A stretch of 64,000 nt of DNA, taken from Ctena decussata (lineage: Eukaryota > Mollusca > Bivalvia > Lucinida > Lucinidae). The notes beneath the pieces are model-generated. The model did not search any database, was not told the origin of the DNA, and was given only the letters and a program-made list of their open reading frames with translations. Made by a program: the position numbers and the translations under genes. Positions 11,665 to 21,939 of this stretch are shown here, piece by piece (position 1 is the first letter of the stretch; the number at the start of each line of letters is the position of its first letter). The DNA lies in NCBI GenBank assembly GCA_963989385.1, contig OZ022502.1:48725454-48789453 (forward strand). The letters run 5' to 3'.

Positions 11665-11727
11665 CAATCGGAGCACCGCTCGGCCAATTCCGTGATTCAC
11701 GGAATTGGCTGAGCGGTGCTCCGATTG
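11665..11727. mobile_element. 63-bp hairpin insertion with 9-bp duplication
   Basis: The two 31-nt arms (CAATCGGAGCACCGCTC..., inverted on the right) differ at one position. The hairpin is flanked on both sides by ATGATTTCT (11656-11664 and 11728-11736), as expected of a target-site duplication. A 9-bp duplication is typical of Mutator-type transposition, but other superfamilies cannot be excluded. Confidence 0.65.
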
Positions 11728-12238
11728 ATGATTTCTGGCACAGCTGGAGGTTTCTTTTCTTTGAGACGATGACGACCAATGACTGCGTTCACATCGGAGC
11801 GTCACTTCTGATCGTCATACCTAGTTGCAGAGTGTTGACAGGTTATCTAACACCTGGATTTCTCTTCTGTTGTTTGCCACCAGCTCCTGTAGTGAACGGA
11901 ATCACGGATACTCTTTCTGTCAGTTTTGCTGATCATATCTTGTCAATTGGGATCTACGTTTAAAAGAAAGAATTTCCTCCTCTAGGAGCGAATGCTTTCC
12001 TTTAAGAGTAAAATCTTTCTGAAAGGGCTCCGGCGTTCAGGGAATCAACCAGAAGGTCACAAATGTTCTCCCCCAAGAAGAAAATGGAGAAAATAAATAA
12101 ATAAAAAAATAATTAAAAAGAGTTGTATATCTGTTTATCTTTTAAATGTTCTGGTCGTAGCCTCACTTGAATAAAATGAGGGCAGGTGTACATCTGGTGT
12201 TTTGTACAGCTATGGCAGTTGGTTGAGATGCTCTTTTT

Positions 12239-12280
12239 TGGTGGTGGGGGGGGGGGGGGGGAGTGGGGGGCGGGGGGCGA
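12239..12280 (+). repeat. G-rich simple tract
   Basis: A near-continuous G run is interrupted by GAGT and GC. It creates spurious proline-rich frames on the other strand. It could fold as a G-quadruplex. Confidence 0.7.
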
Positions 12281-12599
12281 GTGAAAGTTAAAGTACTTAT
12301 ACATGTAGTACATTTTCGCTGCTGCACCAGCCAGCGACTTAAAAACTCTCTGTCAACCCGGCAATAAATGGATGAGCTTCGCCTGTCCAATATGAGATAG
12401 GCCTGTAACAACCACTGTTTTTATGGTCACAAGACCATAGGAACCGTAACCTTTTTTGTTAATTTTCTAATATTTGTTATCTAAAAAAGCAAATCTTAAA
12501 TTTTATGAAAGCTATTTTACCGCATGACGTGAATTATACAAACAAATACCTATTTTAAAATAGGGTTATCTCAGGTTCACCTGTGATCAGGTGAATGAC

Positions 12600-13560
12600 T
12601 GGTCACTATATGTCAGAATGACCTTTCAAAAGTCCGTTCTCATTGTCTCGGTTTAGCATACCTGGTAAGTCCCGGTTAGTGATCCGGGGGAAACCTGTCG
12701 AACCGGCAGAAGAACCCTGGCGGCACCGTGAATATCCTGGACGATCTGGGATGAACCCTGTTGATCCGGCTAACAGTCCCGCTTGTTTTATGTTTAATAC
12801 CATCGGGAGTCACCGAGAAAGTGTCAAGAACCGGCTCAATCCTGGGATTTTCGGGGTAGGTTCGGGTCTCTACCCTCCCTCTACCGTGATAAACCGTATG
12901 GATGTCTTGCGATTTTACGTCCTTTTCAACAGTATTTCAGTCATATCAGGACGATGGGCTTGTGATAATGAAAGGCTGTGTGCAATGGAACCCCGTTTGC
13001 GATGGAAAGAACTCCGCCTCCAGCGGGGCTCGAACCCGCGACCGCTAGATCAGTAGGCCAGCGCTTAACCCACTGAGCTACCGGGGCTCCGTGATAAACC
13101 GTAAACCGTAACATTCCAGCGTGATGTTGAACCCCGGCTTTGGGCCGATAGAGCTCAAGTGAAAAACGGTATAGCCCCGTTTCGTACCGGGGGAGGCAGG
13201 GATTGGAACGGTATGAGCCGGTTTATCAGCCGATGAAGCCCCGTTTTTACCCGGAAAATGGCGGTACACTTACGGTCCGGTCCGGTAGATCCCCGTTTTA
13301 TTAGGGTCTGATCCGGTTTAACACGGTTCGTGCGGAATGATACCGGCTCCACCACGGTTAAAGACGGTGAAGCTGCGGTAAAATAGGGTATAATGTCCCG
13401 GTATGTAACAAATTCTAGTCCGGGGATACACCCGTGGAACGTCGGTAATGTGATTTTAGAAAAAAAGGTCCCGGATCATGACGGTATACCAGCTTTTCTT
13501 CACCGGGCGATACCGGAACCAGCACCGTGACAGTAAGAACGGGGCTAAAGGGTCACTGAT
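12600..13560. other. CCGG/ACCG-rich block of unknown origin
   Basis: This segment is dense in short motifs such as CCGG, ACCGTG, CCCGGT and CCCCGTTT, unlike the AT-rich DNA around it. A SINE (12898-13090) has inserted into it. The frames over it have no recognisable domains. It may be an old GC-rich repeat; I cannot name it. Confidence 0.45.
12898..13090 (-). mobile_element. tRNA-derived SINE, full length
   Basis: On the minus strand this reads GGAGCCCCGGTAGCTCAGTG (A box) and GGGTTCGAGCCCCGC (B box). The body carries CGGGGTTCCATTGCACACAG, CTGATATGACTGAAATACTG and GGACGTAAAATCGCAAG. The flanks repeat GTGATAAACCGT (12886-12897 and 13091-13102), a 12-bp target-site duplication from LINE-driven insertion. 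It belongs to the family of the copies at 29.1 and 61.8 kb. The tRNA-like head is an internal RNA polymerase III promoter and not a working tRNA gene. Confidence 0.9.
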
Positions 13561-13784
13561 TCACGTTTTAGCTCGAGAGGACGTAACTCGGGAACAACCA
13601 CTCCTGTCCGATCCCAAACCTTTTAGCCCCTTTCTTTTTTTGTATCTAAAGGGCAACAACAATTATATTGACAAGAAGAAGATACGTCTTGTTCTGAGCT
13701 TGTTCTGAACCTCGAATTACAACAACAGTTACACCCTTTATTTAATAGTGAATAAAATTTTGCACCCTTTAAATATAAAGGCTG

Positions 13785-13786
<2 letters not shown>

Positions 13787-13833
<47 letters not shown>

Positions 13834-13870
13834 GGGTTGGGTTGGGGGCATGGGGGGGGGGGGGGGGGGG
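13787..13870 (+). repeat. (GT)n microsatellite then poly-G
   Basis: About 23 GT repeats (13787-13832) run through GGGTTGGGTTGGG into a G run (13852-13870). The histidine/threonine and cysteine/valine frames here are translations of the repeat. Confidence 0.95.
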
Positions 13871-13987
13871 AGGAGGAGGAGTTAGCCATTGCACCGCAAC
13901 GTGACCATGTGATTCCATTCCAGTTTCAGCGCCATGCCACCGCTGCGTGTTTCTCATATTTTCAAAAAGAAAACAAAAACAAACGAA

Positions 13988-14010
13988 AAAAAAAAAAAAA
14001 AAAAAAAAAC
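13988..14010 (+). repeat. Poly-A tract
   Basis: A homopolymer of A, possibly the tail of an old retrosequence. I could not identify one upstream. Confidence 0.8.
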
Positions 14011-14370
14011 TTCTGTGGTGGAATTGGCTCGGATGTCATTTAATGGCCCAACAGGCAAATGGCATTATATTTATAAGAGCTGCGACTGTAAATTTTAAAA
14101 TCACATGAACGCCGGTCATGATACGATTAATACCGGTCTATTTTAAGAACAGTTTTTTAAGCGACTTATACCAGCCCGTTCATGGGACTGGAGTCGAATT
14201 TATTCTTAAAACGAACTGGAGTGACTCGATTGGTCTTATTTTTTAGTATATTCGAAAGTATTGATTGATATCGAGAGATAAATAAACGACAACTGCCTGG
14301 GCCATCAGACAGTTTTCTCAGAGACATTCTTATTCGTATCCATTAAGTATTGTTTACCCGAAAACTCGTG

Positions 14371-14425
14371 AGGGAGTGGGGGTGGTGTGGGGGCAGGGGG
14401 TTGGAGGGTGGGGGAGGGGGGTGAG
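14371..14425 (+). other. G-quadruplex-prone G-rich tract
   Basis: At least five runs of three or more G are separated by one to four bases, which satisfies the usual G-quadruplex pattern. The function is unknown. Confidence 0.6.
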
Positions 14426-14847
14426 CGGGAAAGGGAAAAGGGGGTAACTTCCAACAATTATTAGTACAGGAGCCGTTGGAATAGGTAAACTTTTCTGCTC
14501 TGAGATAATACATACAATAAGGTGTCTGTTCTTGATCTATAATATTATTAGCCACACTTTTCTACCTGCCCATTATATCATATATAAATTTCTGAATTCC
14601 GGCAGCTGACCTGGAAAAGCTTTTTTTTTCCCTCAATATGCTACAAAGGTTTGTGTTTTGAAATGCTAAATCCAGGTTCATTTCAAAGCATACCAGTCAT
14701 AATATGAACAAAGTTTCGTGAAAATATCTTTAGTAGTTTCAAAATTATGGATTGGAAATGAGTTTGTGATGAATAGACACTGACGGAGGGACATACATAC
14801 AAAGATAGGAAGCGCAATATGTCGCTCCAACCAGAGATGCGCGAGGA

Positions 14848-14877
14848 GGGGGTGGGGGTGGGGGTGGGGGAAGGGGG
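14848..14877 (+). other. G-quadruplex motif, five G5 runs
   Basis: Five runs of five G are separated by single T bases, with AA before the last run. This is an almost ideal intramolecular G-quadruplex sequence. It sits next to a poly-purine stretch (about 14900-15155) that ends in a poly-A tract. Confidence 0.7.
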
Positions 14878-14899
14878 CGATAGACATAATTAGTCTCAG

Positions 14900-15125
14900 C
14901 AGCAATGCGGAAAGATAGATAAAATATATATAAAAAAGAATGCGAAATTGGAAAAATAATAAATAAATATAATAAGAGTATAAGGAAAAAGAAACATCAG
15001 ATAAAACGGAATATAAAGAAGAAAAGAAATTGATAGAAAAAGGGGAAATGTTAAGGAAGAAGAAAATGATAAAAAGGAGTTTTAATAATGATAATGGTGT
15101 ATTTAATAATGAAAGAAAAACAGAC

Positions 15126-15154
<29 letters not shown>
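14900..15154 (+). repeat. Purine-rich stretch ending in poly-A
   Basis: The + strand is nearly all A and G for about 200 bases (AAAGAAG-type runs), then has about 30 A (15125-15154). The 149-residue minus-strand frame here is phenylalanine/leucine/serine-rich because of this composition and is not treated as a gene. Confidence 0.6.
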
Positions 15155-15156
<2 letters not shown>

Positions 15157-16129
15157 AAAACGGATAATAGGTGCAGTGGTATCATGCTCGTTATAGGTGG
15201 AGTCGATGATATTAGCCACCAAATTCTGCAACTGACTAATTCCGTCTATCAAATGTGACAATATTCTTGTTAATTGGGCGTCATAATCGTATTATGCAAC
15301 AGTCCAGTGAAACTGCAATTTATCAAAGGAATCAGCCTGTCTCATATAGGTAATGACATAACAGGGCCATAAAACAGCTAACAACTTGGGATGTGCTCTG
15401 TATAGTAGAGAATATTTGTCTTCAACCCTAGGACTAAACCCGAAAACACAACTTTTTATTTTTTATTTTTTCTTTATTTTTGACGAATATAATTTTAGAT
15501 AAGAATACTCTGAGCAATTTATATTAATGTTGTTTAGAGAAGATTAAAAAAATATGATTACTGAAACATAAACCCAACCACTGAAAACACGACAAAATAA
15601 ATGATATCAACTCTCAATATTAACCAAGGCTATGACCAGTGATTATTGTCAATAATCAGGCTGCTTTGAACCGCAAGGTTCTCTTTCTGTGATATGACTC
15701 TGTTCAAAACAGTATCGCTCTTTCATTCTCAGGTAAGGTATTTGTGAAATAACTGCTCACTGCACATCTATAAAGCTTTTGCTTTTCGTTTATGCGCTGC
15801 ATGATACAGCTGAAAAGGTTTATAAAGCACATGTGATCAATTTTACCACACAATAAAAACCACGTCACCTCCAAAAGATTGCACCGACCGGGTCATGTGT
15901 GTCGATTTATCCTTTCATCCCTAATACATGCATTTGAATATGCACCTCTGAAAAATCAGTGATTTAGGAAAGGAGCCCAGCCCAAAGGTCATTCAAGACG
16001 ATGAAATTCTGTCTTTCTAAATAGGTGAGAGCTGTTTAGAGTTTGAAGTACCCATCAGCATTGGGAGTAGTTCTTGGTACTTTTCTGTAAGCAAAGGACA
16101 CTTTCATAGCTGTTGTTGATTTTTCTTCC
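15155..16129. other. Unassigned intergenic DNA
   Basis: I see no supported exon or repeat. Confidence 0.3.
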
Positions 16130-16570
16130 AAAGAAGTAAATACTGTTTGATTCTTTTTTTTCAGTGTCAAATCAATTCTATTTCTTTGAATAAATACCAA
16201 AACAGATGTTTTCACGAGCAGCGTAGTCAAGAGTAAAGTAAGTAAGTAAGTGAGTAATGACTTTATTTTACGAGGGTGACTCAGTTGGTAAATCTAATCT
16301 TCCCTGAGGCTCCTTAAGACGAGCACAGCATATACATGGTAACAAACATAAAACATTAACAAATACAAGTGAACATTATGAGTAGAAAGTGGGTGACAGA
16401 AATGAAAAGCTTGAATGAAAAAAAAAAAAGTGTTTGATTCGTTATGCCTATATACATCATTTCTGTAAACTATCGAAATTGCTTTGGCGTTGGAGGAGTG
16501 AAAAGGCATCTTGCGGTGTTCGTGTGAGTGAAATAAAATATGGACTAGATCAAGCTTAAAATGAAAGGTC
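16130..16570. repeat. Expanded relative of the 10.5-kb repeat
   Basis: Segments such as CTTTGAATAAATACCAAAAC, TTTTCACGAGC, GTGAGTGAAATAAAATAT and AAATTTTCTGTTTCT match the order of the element at 10481-10599. About 240 bases beginning with GTAAGTAAGTAAGTGAGTAA separate its halves, consistent with a later insertion. Confidence 0.45.
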
Positions 16571-16629
16571 AAATTTTCTGTTTCTCTAATATTTTAAAAA
16601 GGCAATATGCTAATTTTACTCAAGTGGGT

Positions 16630-16833
16630 CTTCCTGGCTGTTTCAGGGTGGTCGTGGTCGGGTGATGGTGCTGATACCTTTCAGTGCCGAGGCGTCCTAT
16701 TAATTTGGATAATTGTAGGGCCTGCGGAGCTTGCAGTAGGTGCGTGTGGAGCCTGTTGTTTGATTTTTTCTCTCCCCTATCATATGTCTTTTCTCTCTCT
16801 GAGAGACGACTCGAAATAGACTGAAATACTGCC
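16630..16833 (+). repeat. Interspersed repeat B (SINE-like), 5' part
   Basis: This copy contains GGTGGTCGTGGTCGGG, CAGTGCCGAGGCGTCC, TTTGGATAATTGTAGG, CCTGCGGAGCTTGCAG and GACTGAAATACTGCC. The same order of blocks recurs at about 27195-27440, and on the minus strand at about 31275-31385. It is split by a TTAA-flanked MITE, and its end resumes at 17380 (GGGCCGTTAAAG). I see no clear tRNA head. Confidence 0.65.
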
Positions 16834-16837
16834 TTAA

Positions 16838-17375
16838 AGGTAGGTTCCTGGGCTAGCGATGTCAATTATGTCCACAAAATAATTTCGTCTTTTTCTGAGC
16901 AGTATTGAATTCTCTTATTTTTCTGAATTTATTGCTACTGAGAAACTCGTCAGATTATGAAGAAAATAGTCGTTTTCCCTTTTGGTTTATTTTCTTTCGT
17001 TGGAATTCCAGTTCTAAAAATAACTATGTTTATTATGTCTATAAGTGCGCAATTTCTGATGCCATTCTACAAAGGTCAATTTTCCCTTGACGTGAGCTCT
17101 CCTAGAGGTCCTGGCATGGTGGATGGGTTAAAACTATCCCAAAAGGCAATGCAGCGTGACATCAGCTGCGTTATCTAGTTTTGGCGCGAACTAAAAATAG
17201 CGCTAACTGGTGTGCGAAGCAGAGTTAGGAAATCCCATGCAAAACAACTTTTGTAATATGTTTTTATTTACACTTTCTAGTGAAACTTATTAATTCCCTA
17301 TTATAAGTGCTTTCCAACAGGTTGGATGAAAGTTCATCAAAATTATGATGCATTCCAAAGTACAGGAACCTACCT
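16838..17375. mobile_element. TTAA-flanked MITE inside repeat B
   Basis: The 538-bp segment begins AGGTAGGTTCCTG, ends CAGGAACCTACCT, and is bordered on both sides by TTAA (16834-16837 and 17376-17379). Removing it and one TTAA restores the repeat-B sequence seen at 27.4 kb (ACTG.C.TTAAAGGGCCGTTAAA). TTAA targets are typical of piggyBac-type transposons; Kolobok is an alternative. It has no transposase ORF. Confidence 0.8.
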
Positions 17376-18199
17376 TTAAAGGGCCGTTAAAGTCTCCATA
17401 GTCCTATTAGCGGTAAACACGCCTAAACTCAAATCGTTGTAAAAAGCTGTTCAACCTTCACGTTTGGTAATAAAATGTGGGTTGGTGTGCATATAACTGG
17501 CAAACAGTAGAGAAAACAAGTTTTTGAAAAATAACAATTCGCTACACAAAATACAGTTTCCTGTTCTCGTTTCCCGTCTAGCAATGCTATATATAAACAT
17601 AGTAGGCGGGATAGTGATTGGGACTCCACATTGTACATTGTATTTTTACCATTTTATGAAATCGAAAGTAGGTCATTTAGTTGCCGACTAAAATGACCCA
17701 AATCAGTTTTCAAATCCCTTTTATGTGAAACTGAATGATGTTTTATTATTTTAAAGCTGGCTAATCCCGGTCATTTACAATGACGAAACTATAGTGAGAA
17801 GCTTGCAGCGATACCTCATGATAAAAATTTGCATGCTGATAGAGCAATGGGGCCTTTAAACCAAAAACAACTAACCAACCAATCCTGGCTGTTTCGCATG
17901 GTTTGGAAAATAGCTTTGAGTGACATTATAAAAAATCAACAGAGGCATGAGAGACTTTACATGGTCCGTAGATAACTAAGCAGGCCGGTTGCAAGAAACG
18001 TCTGCGTCATATGTGACGCCTTTAGCGTTTTCTCAACATTGAAACCAGCATAGCGCTAATCATCAACAAACGTCATTAATTTTCAGTCATCTAGCAGAGA
18101 AAAATCTTTGAACTACATCTATACAGAGTGAAAATTAACAATTGAAAATAACTGAAACAATTGATTTCGCTTTCAGTAAATAGCCAATTGATCATTAAA
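17376..18199. other. Unassigned DNA with a repeat-B-like tail
   Basis: The end of repeat B follows the TTAA site. A second segment ending GGCCTTTAAACCAAAAACAA with CTAACCAACCAATCC (about 17850-17886) resembles the 3' end of the same family. The rest is unassigned. Confidence 0.35.
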
Positions 18200-18990
18200 A
18201 TACTGCGTCATTTAGCTCATTTTCTCAGAAACTTTAAGTGCTACAGCCATGAAACTTGGGTCATGCATACATCTGGAAGAGTACAGCATAAAACCATCAT
18301 CAATATTGGGTCTTGACCTACATTTTACTTTGCAAGTTTTTGTCAAGTTTTGGCGTTGAGCTCTATTTCTCAAGAACTGTTAAAGCTAGAACAATGAAAC
18401 TTGGATCATGCATACATCTGCAAGAGTAGAGCTTAAAGCCATCATCAATATTAGGTCTTGACCTACATTTTACGATTCAACGACTTTGCAAGTTTTTGTC
18501 GAGTTTTTGCGTTTAGCTCTATTTCTCAAGACCTATAAGGGCGGCTAGAGCCATGAAACTTGGGTAATGCATACATCTGGAAGAGTAGAGCTTTAATCCA
18601 TCATCAATATTGGGTCTTGACTTATATTTCACGGTTCACCGACTTTGCAAGTTTTTGTCTTATTTTCGCGTTTAGCTCTGTTTCTCGAGAACTATAAGGG
18701 CTAGAGCCATGAAACATGGGTCATGCATACATCTGGGAAAATAAAGCTCAAAGCTACCATCAATACTGAGTCTTTACCTACTTTTTATGGTTCATTGACT
18801 TTGTATTTTTTGGTCTTATTTTCGCGTTCAACTCTGTTTCACAGAACATATAAGGGCTAGAGCCATGAAACGTGGGTCATGCATTGATTTTGAAGAGTAA
18901 AGCTCAAAGTCACCATGGATATTGCCTCTTGACCGACTTTGACTTAATACAACATTTGCGTCAAGCTCTTGCTTCATAGAAATGTTAAGG
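18200..18990 (+). repeat. Satellite, five units of about 158 bp
   Basis: Repeated blocks include GCCATGAAACTTGGGTCATG, CATACATCTGGAAGAGTA, CCATCATCAATATTGGGTCT, TTGCAAGTTTTTGTC and GCTCTATTTCTCAAGAACT. Unit starts lie near 18248, 18389, 18549, 18705 and 18864. A diverged single unit flanks the MITE at 20334-20580. Confidence 0.88.
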
Positions 18991-19136
18991 TAGACGCATA
19001 CTGAATGGAAATATTGGCGGGGCATTCAAACCATTATACCGTCTAAATAACCCAAAGAGCTATGAAACATTTGGGTAAGGAAAAAACAATTTTCACCGTT
19101 TTGTTTTCCTAAAAAACAATATTTTGTATTTCTACA

Positions 19137-19265
19137 TCTGGTTTCGTCACCAGATATTGTCAGGGTCACTGAAGAGGCTTTATTAGCCGAAACTACGTAG
19201 TCTGGCCCATGTTCCTTCTTCTGAATGTGTTCTCTGCTCTTGAAGGAACTATTTAAGATTTTAAT
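19137..19265 (+). repeat. Direct repeat with hammerhead, copy 1
   Basis: This 129-bp repeat recurs at 19523-19651 with only two mismatches, in the same orientation and offset by exactly 386 bp. It starts TCTGGTTTCGTCACCAG and ends AAGATTTTAAT. Each copy contains a hammerhead ribozyme. The pair resembles the pseudo-LTRs of Penelope-like elements or the ribozyme-bearing repeats of retrozymes. Confidence 0.85.
19163..19208 (+). ncRNA. Type I hammerhead ribozyme, copy 1
   Basis: The conserved order of a self-cleaving hammerhead RNA is complete. Stem I 5' strand GGGTCA (19163-19168) is followed by the core CTGAAGA (19169-19175). Helix II GGC/GCC closes loop TTTATTA (19176-19188). GAAA follows (19189-19192), then helix III CTACGTAG (19193-19200) and the cleavage triplet GTC (19200-19202). 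Stem I 3' strand TGGCCC (19203-19208) pairs with GGGTCA over six base pairs, one of them G-U. Cleavage is predicted after C19202. Helix III is minimal, as in metazoan retroelement hammerheads that act as dimers or tandem pairs. Activity is inferred. Confidence 0.82.
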
Positions 19266-19522
19266 TTTACTTCACTGCAGCTGTTGTTGTGCCGTGTGGC
19301 GGCCGTAAAACGTCTCCCCGTACATCATCCATAGTGCAGATTATATTTTACTTTCGTCCTTTGAGATCGGAGGATATATTCTGAGAAATCTGAAATTTTG
19401 GATTGGTTTATACTCATATTCTAAACCATTGTTTTATATATTATTTGGACTCTTTTTGATACTAATCAGTCTTTGAATCGACTGCCAAATTTTAAAAGAT
19501 TAAAAAATCACAGTATGCCTTT

Positions 19523-19651
19523 TCTGGTTTCGTCACCAGATATTGTCAGGGTCACTGAAGAGGCTTTATTAGCCGAAACTACGTAGTCTGGCCGATGTTC
19601 CTTCTTCTGAATGTGTTCTCTGCTCTTGAAGGAACTCTTTAAGATTTTAAT
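19523..19651 (+). repeat. Direct repeat with hammerhead, copy 2
   Basis: This is the second 129-bp copy. It differs from copy 1 by C to G in stem I and A to C near the end. The 257 bases between the copies (19266-19522) carry no ORF, so together they look like a short non-autonomous unit. Confidence 0.85.
19549..19594 (+). ncRNA. Type I hammerhead ribozyme, copy 2
   Basis: The core, helix II and helix III are identical to copy 1: CTGAAGA 19555-19561, GGC/GCC 19562-19574, GAAA 19575-19578, CTACGTAG then TC ending at 19588. Stem I has five pairs instead of six because G19594 faces G19549. Cleavage is predicted after C19588. With the site after C19202 this would release a 386-nt RNA (19203-19588). 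Confidence 0.8.
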
Positions 19652-20333
19652 ACATTTTTACACATTTTCCATTAAAATTCATATCTCTAGCACATGAACG
19701 CACTTTCATTTCAGCAAATAAGCTGTAATATAGGATATTCTTGTTAATAAGTAAATTTTTACATTCTTTAAAAAAATGCAAGAAAATTGAATTTCATGAA
19801 CAACGTCATGAAAAATATATTCAATCGATGGGGCATGCTTATGCATATTATTGTAGTAAGACTTACATCGTATGTTAAAGAATAAAAAAAAAACAAAAAA
19901 ATAAACGAACTTTTCACCGTTTCGTTTCCTAGAAAAAACAATGTTTAAGTTCAAAATATCCCCAAAACAGACTGCCCAAATTCTGCACCTGCTGCAAGCA
20001 CAGCCGGTCCTTGTCCTATTATTTATTTTCCTGTTATTTGGTTCTACCATAGAGTAATGTCGACAAAAATGCGCAGATGGAATGGAAAACTGTGAAGATC
20101 TTGATCATTCTGGTTCCTTTGGAACAGTCTGGTCTCGGTTTCCACTGTTTGTACCGACCTATGTGGCCGAAAACTTAGGATCTTTACGGTAGACATTGTT
20201 AGTGTGTATTATAACTGTATATACTCCACAGTTAAGCGATTTGATGATGAACAATAACTCTATTTTTTTAAACAATATTGCATATTCGTCCACCTGAAAG
20301 ATCAGAGCCATGAAATGCGGAACTGGCATACAT
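19652..20333. other. Unassigned DNA, possible repeat-B remnant
   Basis: A minus-strand segment near 19976-20045 (CACCTGCTGCAAGCACAGCC and GGTCCTTGTCC) resembles part of repeat B. The segment at about 20284-20333 is a diverged unit of the 18.2-kb satellite. No exon is supported. Confidence 0.35.
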
Positions 20334-20580
20334 CAGGCTCCGAGGTTATAAAACTTTTTTCGTTTTCAACTCAGCTGAGCATGAAATTTTTTCTGCTGAT
20401 AAATATGAAAATGCCAACTAATGTTGGCATTTTCATATTCGTAAGCAGAGAAAATTTCATACTCAGCCAAACTGAGCAAGAAAACAACCATACTTGTCAG
20501 TAATTTGCTATTTATTAGCAGGTAAAATTTCATGCTCAACTCAGCTGAGCATGAAAAAAGTTTTATAACCTCGGGCCCTG
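20334..20580. mobile_element. Palindromic MITE, CGAGGTTATAAAAC ends
   Basis: The left end CTCCGAGGTTATAAAACTTT is inverted at the right as AAAGTTTTATAACCTCGGGC. Within it, ACTCAGCTGAGCATGAAA recurs in inverted form, and an inner hairpin centres on ATGCCAACTAATGTTGGCAT. The element splits a diverged unit of the 18.2-kb satellite. A relative lies at 42667-42803. Confidence 0.75.
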
Positions 20581-21478
20581 GAATGGTGAAACTGAAAACT
20601 GTCATCAATGTAGCATCTTGATCTAATGTTAGGGTTAACTGACCTTTCAACATTTGCATTGTGTTTACTGATTCCCTTTTGTGACAAAGCGCTGGCAGGC
20701 GAGATACCGCATTCCGCGGAATTTTTGTGTTATAACTAAATATTAGAAACCAGTGAAAGTGAAGACACTGGAAGAGATGGATAATAGATTCTAAATTCAT
20801 TTTTACAACATCAAATAGCAGAAAAGCCCTGTCTTAGCTCAGACTTTATGGATTTAAAATTTTGAAATTAAATTTGAACATTCTGAATAAAATGTGGCCC
20901 GGTTTTCATGCTTCAGAGCGATGGCATAAAAATAAACATGGGCTGCGATTTCGCAGTTTTTATTTATTAAAAATCGTAGAAATAAGCTACCAAATATGTC
21001 TGAATTGATATTTTTATTGGGATATCATATCAAAGTTTGATAAAAACAAAGGTTTCGATTTTGGTAAATAAATACTCTAAGTGCGTTTTTTCTCCTCTCT
21101 TTGTACGCATATTTGATGCCGTTTGTTATTTTTTTGTTCCGAAATCTCCTTCCGAGACCTGCCCATCATCTCTTTTCTTTCAAATGTTTTGGGGTTTAGC
21201 GACACTGAAGAAGTTAAATACAGAAACGCGCGTCTGTCGCACTAAAATTGGTATGGATACGTTTATTTCATATCTGATCTGGTAGGTATAATACCAAATA
21301 CATTTTTCTCCCCTCCCCCTCCCCCCCATTCCCTTAACCATTTTCTTTTCATTGGCACAATTTGGAGCTTAATAAACACACCTTTTTATTTATAAATTTA
21401 AACTTCACAAATGTCAAAATTTATTTTAATACAGCGGGATCACGAGAAAATTTATCTGAAAGCAATGTCCAACTCCCC

Positions 21479-21512
21479 AAGCCCTGACTAGACTGCAGTC
21501 TGGTCAGGGCTT
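21479..21512. repeat. Short perfect-arm hairpin
   Basis: AAGCCCTGAC.AGACTGCAGTCT.GTCAGGGCTT reads as its own inverse apart from the central pairings. It is likely a tiny palindromic repeat. No function is assigned. Confidence 0.45.
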
Positions 21513-21887
21513 GCGCAGTTCGTAAAAACAGTAAATAGACCTAGAACTGTTGAATATATCAAATGAGCATTCATTAACAAATCTGCGCAGGCTCGTCCGG
21601 GCTCGAGAAGTTCGTATATGTTTCAAGACTGGTTTTCATGCTAAACATTTCTATTGATGTATTATAACGCGGTAGTCAGTGGTAAAGTATCACGAGGGAT
21701 TCTCATAAGTGAAGCGTGATTAGGCGCAGTATTTTAAATGTTAAGAGGTATTGTTGTTCATTTTGTATTCATTTTATCATAGTACGGCAATCAGCGAAGA
21801 CTTCGAATTACAAAGTCATACAGACAAAAGAAAAACTGAGTTTGATTGGTGATAGTTCTTCTGGAAGATTTTCTGATCTACAGGGGA
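21513..21887. other. Upstream region of the Reeler gene
   Basis: This region must hold the 5' UTR, and possibly the promoter, of the gene starting at 21888. I see no canonical TATA box at a fixed distance and no CpG-rich stretch, so the transcription start cannot be placed from sequence. Confidence 0.3.
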
Positions 21888-21939
21888 ATGAGATATAGCT
21901 GCCTTCTGCTGTACTTTGCTTCTGCGGCTGTTGTGCAAG
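21888..21939 (+). CDS. Exon 1: start codon and signal peptide
   Basis: This exon encodes MRYSCLLLYFASAAVVQ and the first base of Gly18, then the donor GTAAGA. It has the form of a signal peptide, with a basic residue, a hydrophobic core and small residues before the likely cleavage site at 18/19. Its phase (one base left over) matches exon 2. The ATG context is GGGGAATGA. Confidence 0.75.

Noticed and set aside
13831..13848. Telomere-like GGGTTGGGTTGGG
   Set aside because: There are only three short units between a GT repeat and poly-G, best explained as slippage.
13623..13957. Histidine/threonine-repeat and proline-rich proteins
   Set aside because: They are direct translations of the (GT)n and poly-G tracts.
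14678..15127. 149-residue minus-strand ORF
   Set aside because: It is a translation of a purine-rich stretch (Phe/Leu/Ser/Tyr on the other strand) with no domain or splice context.
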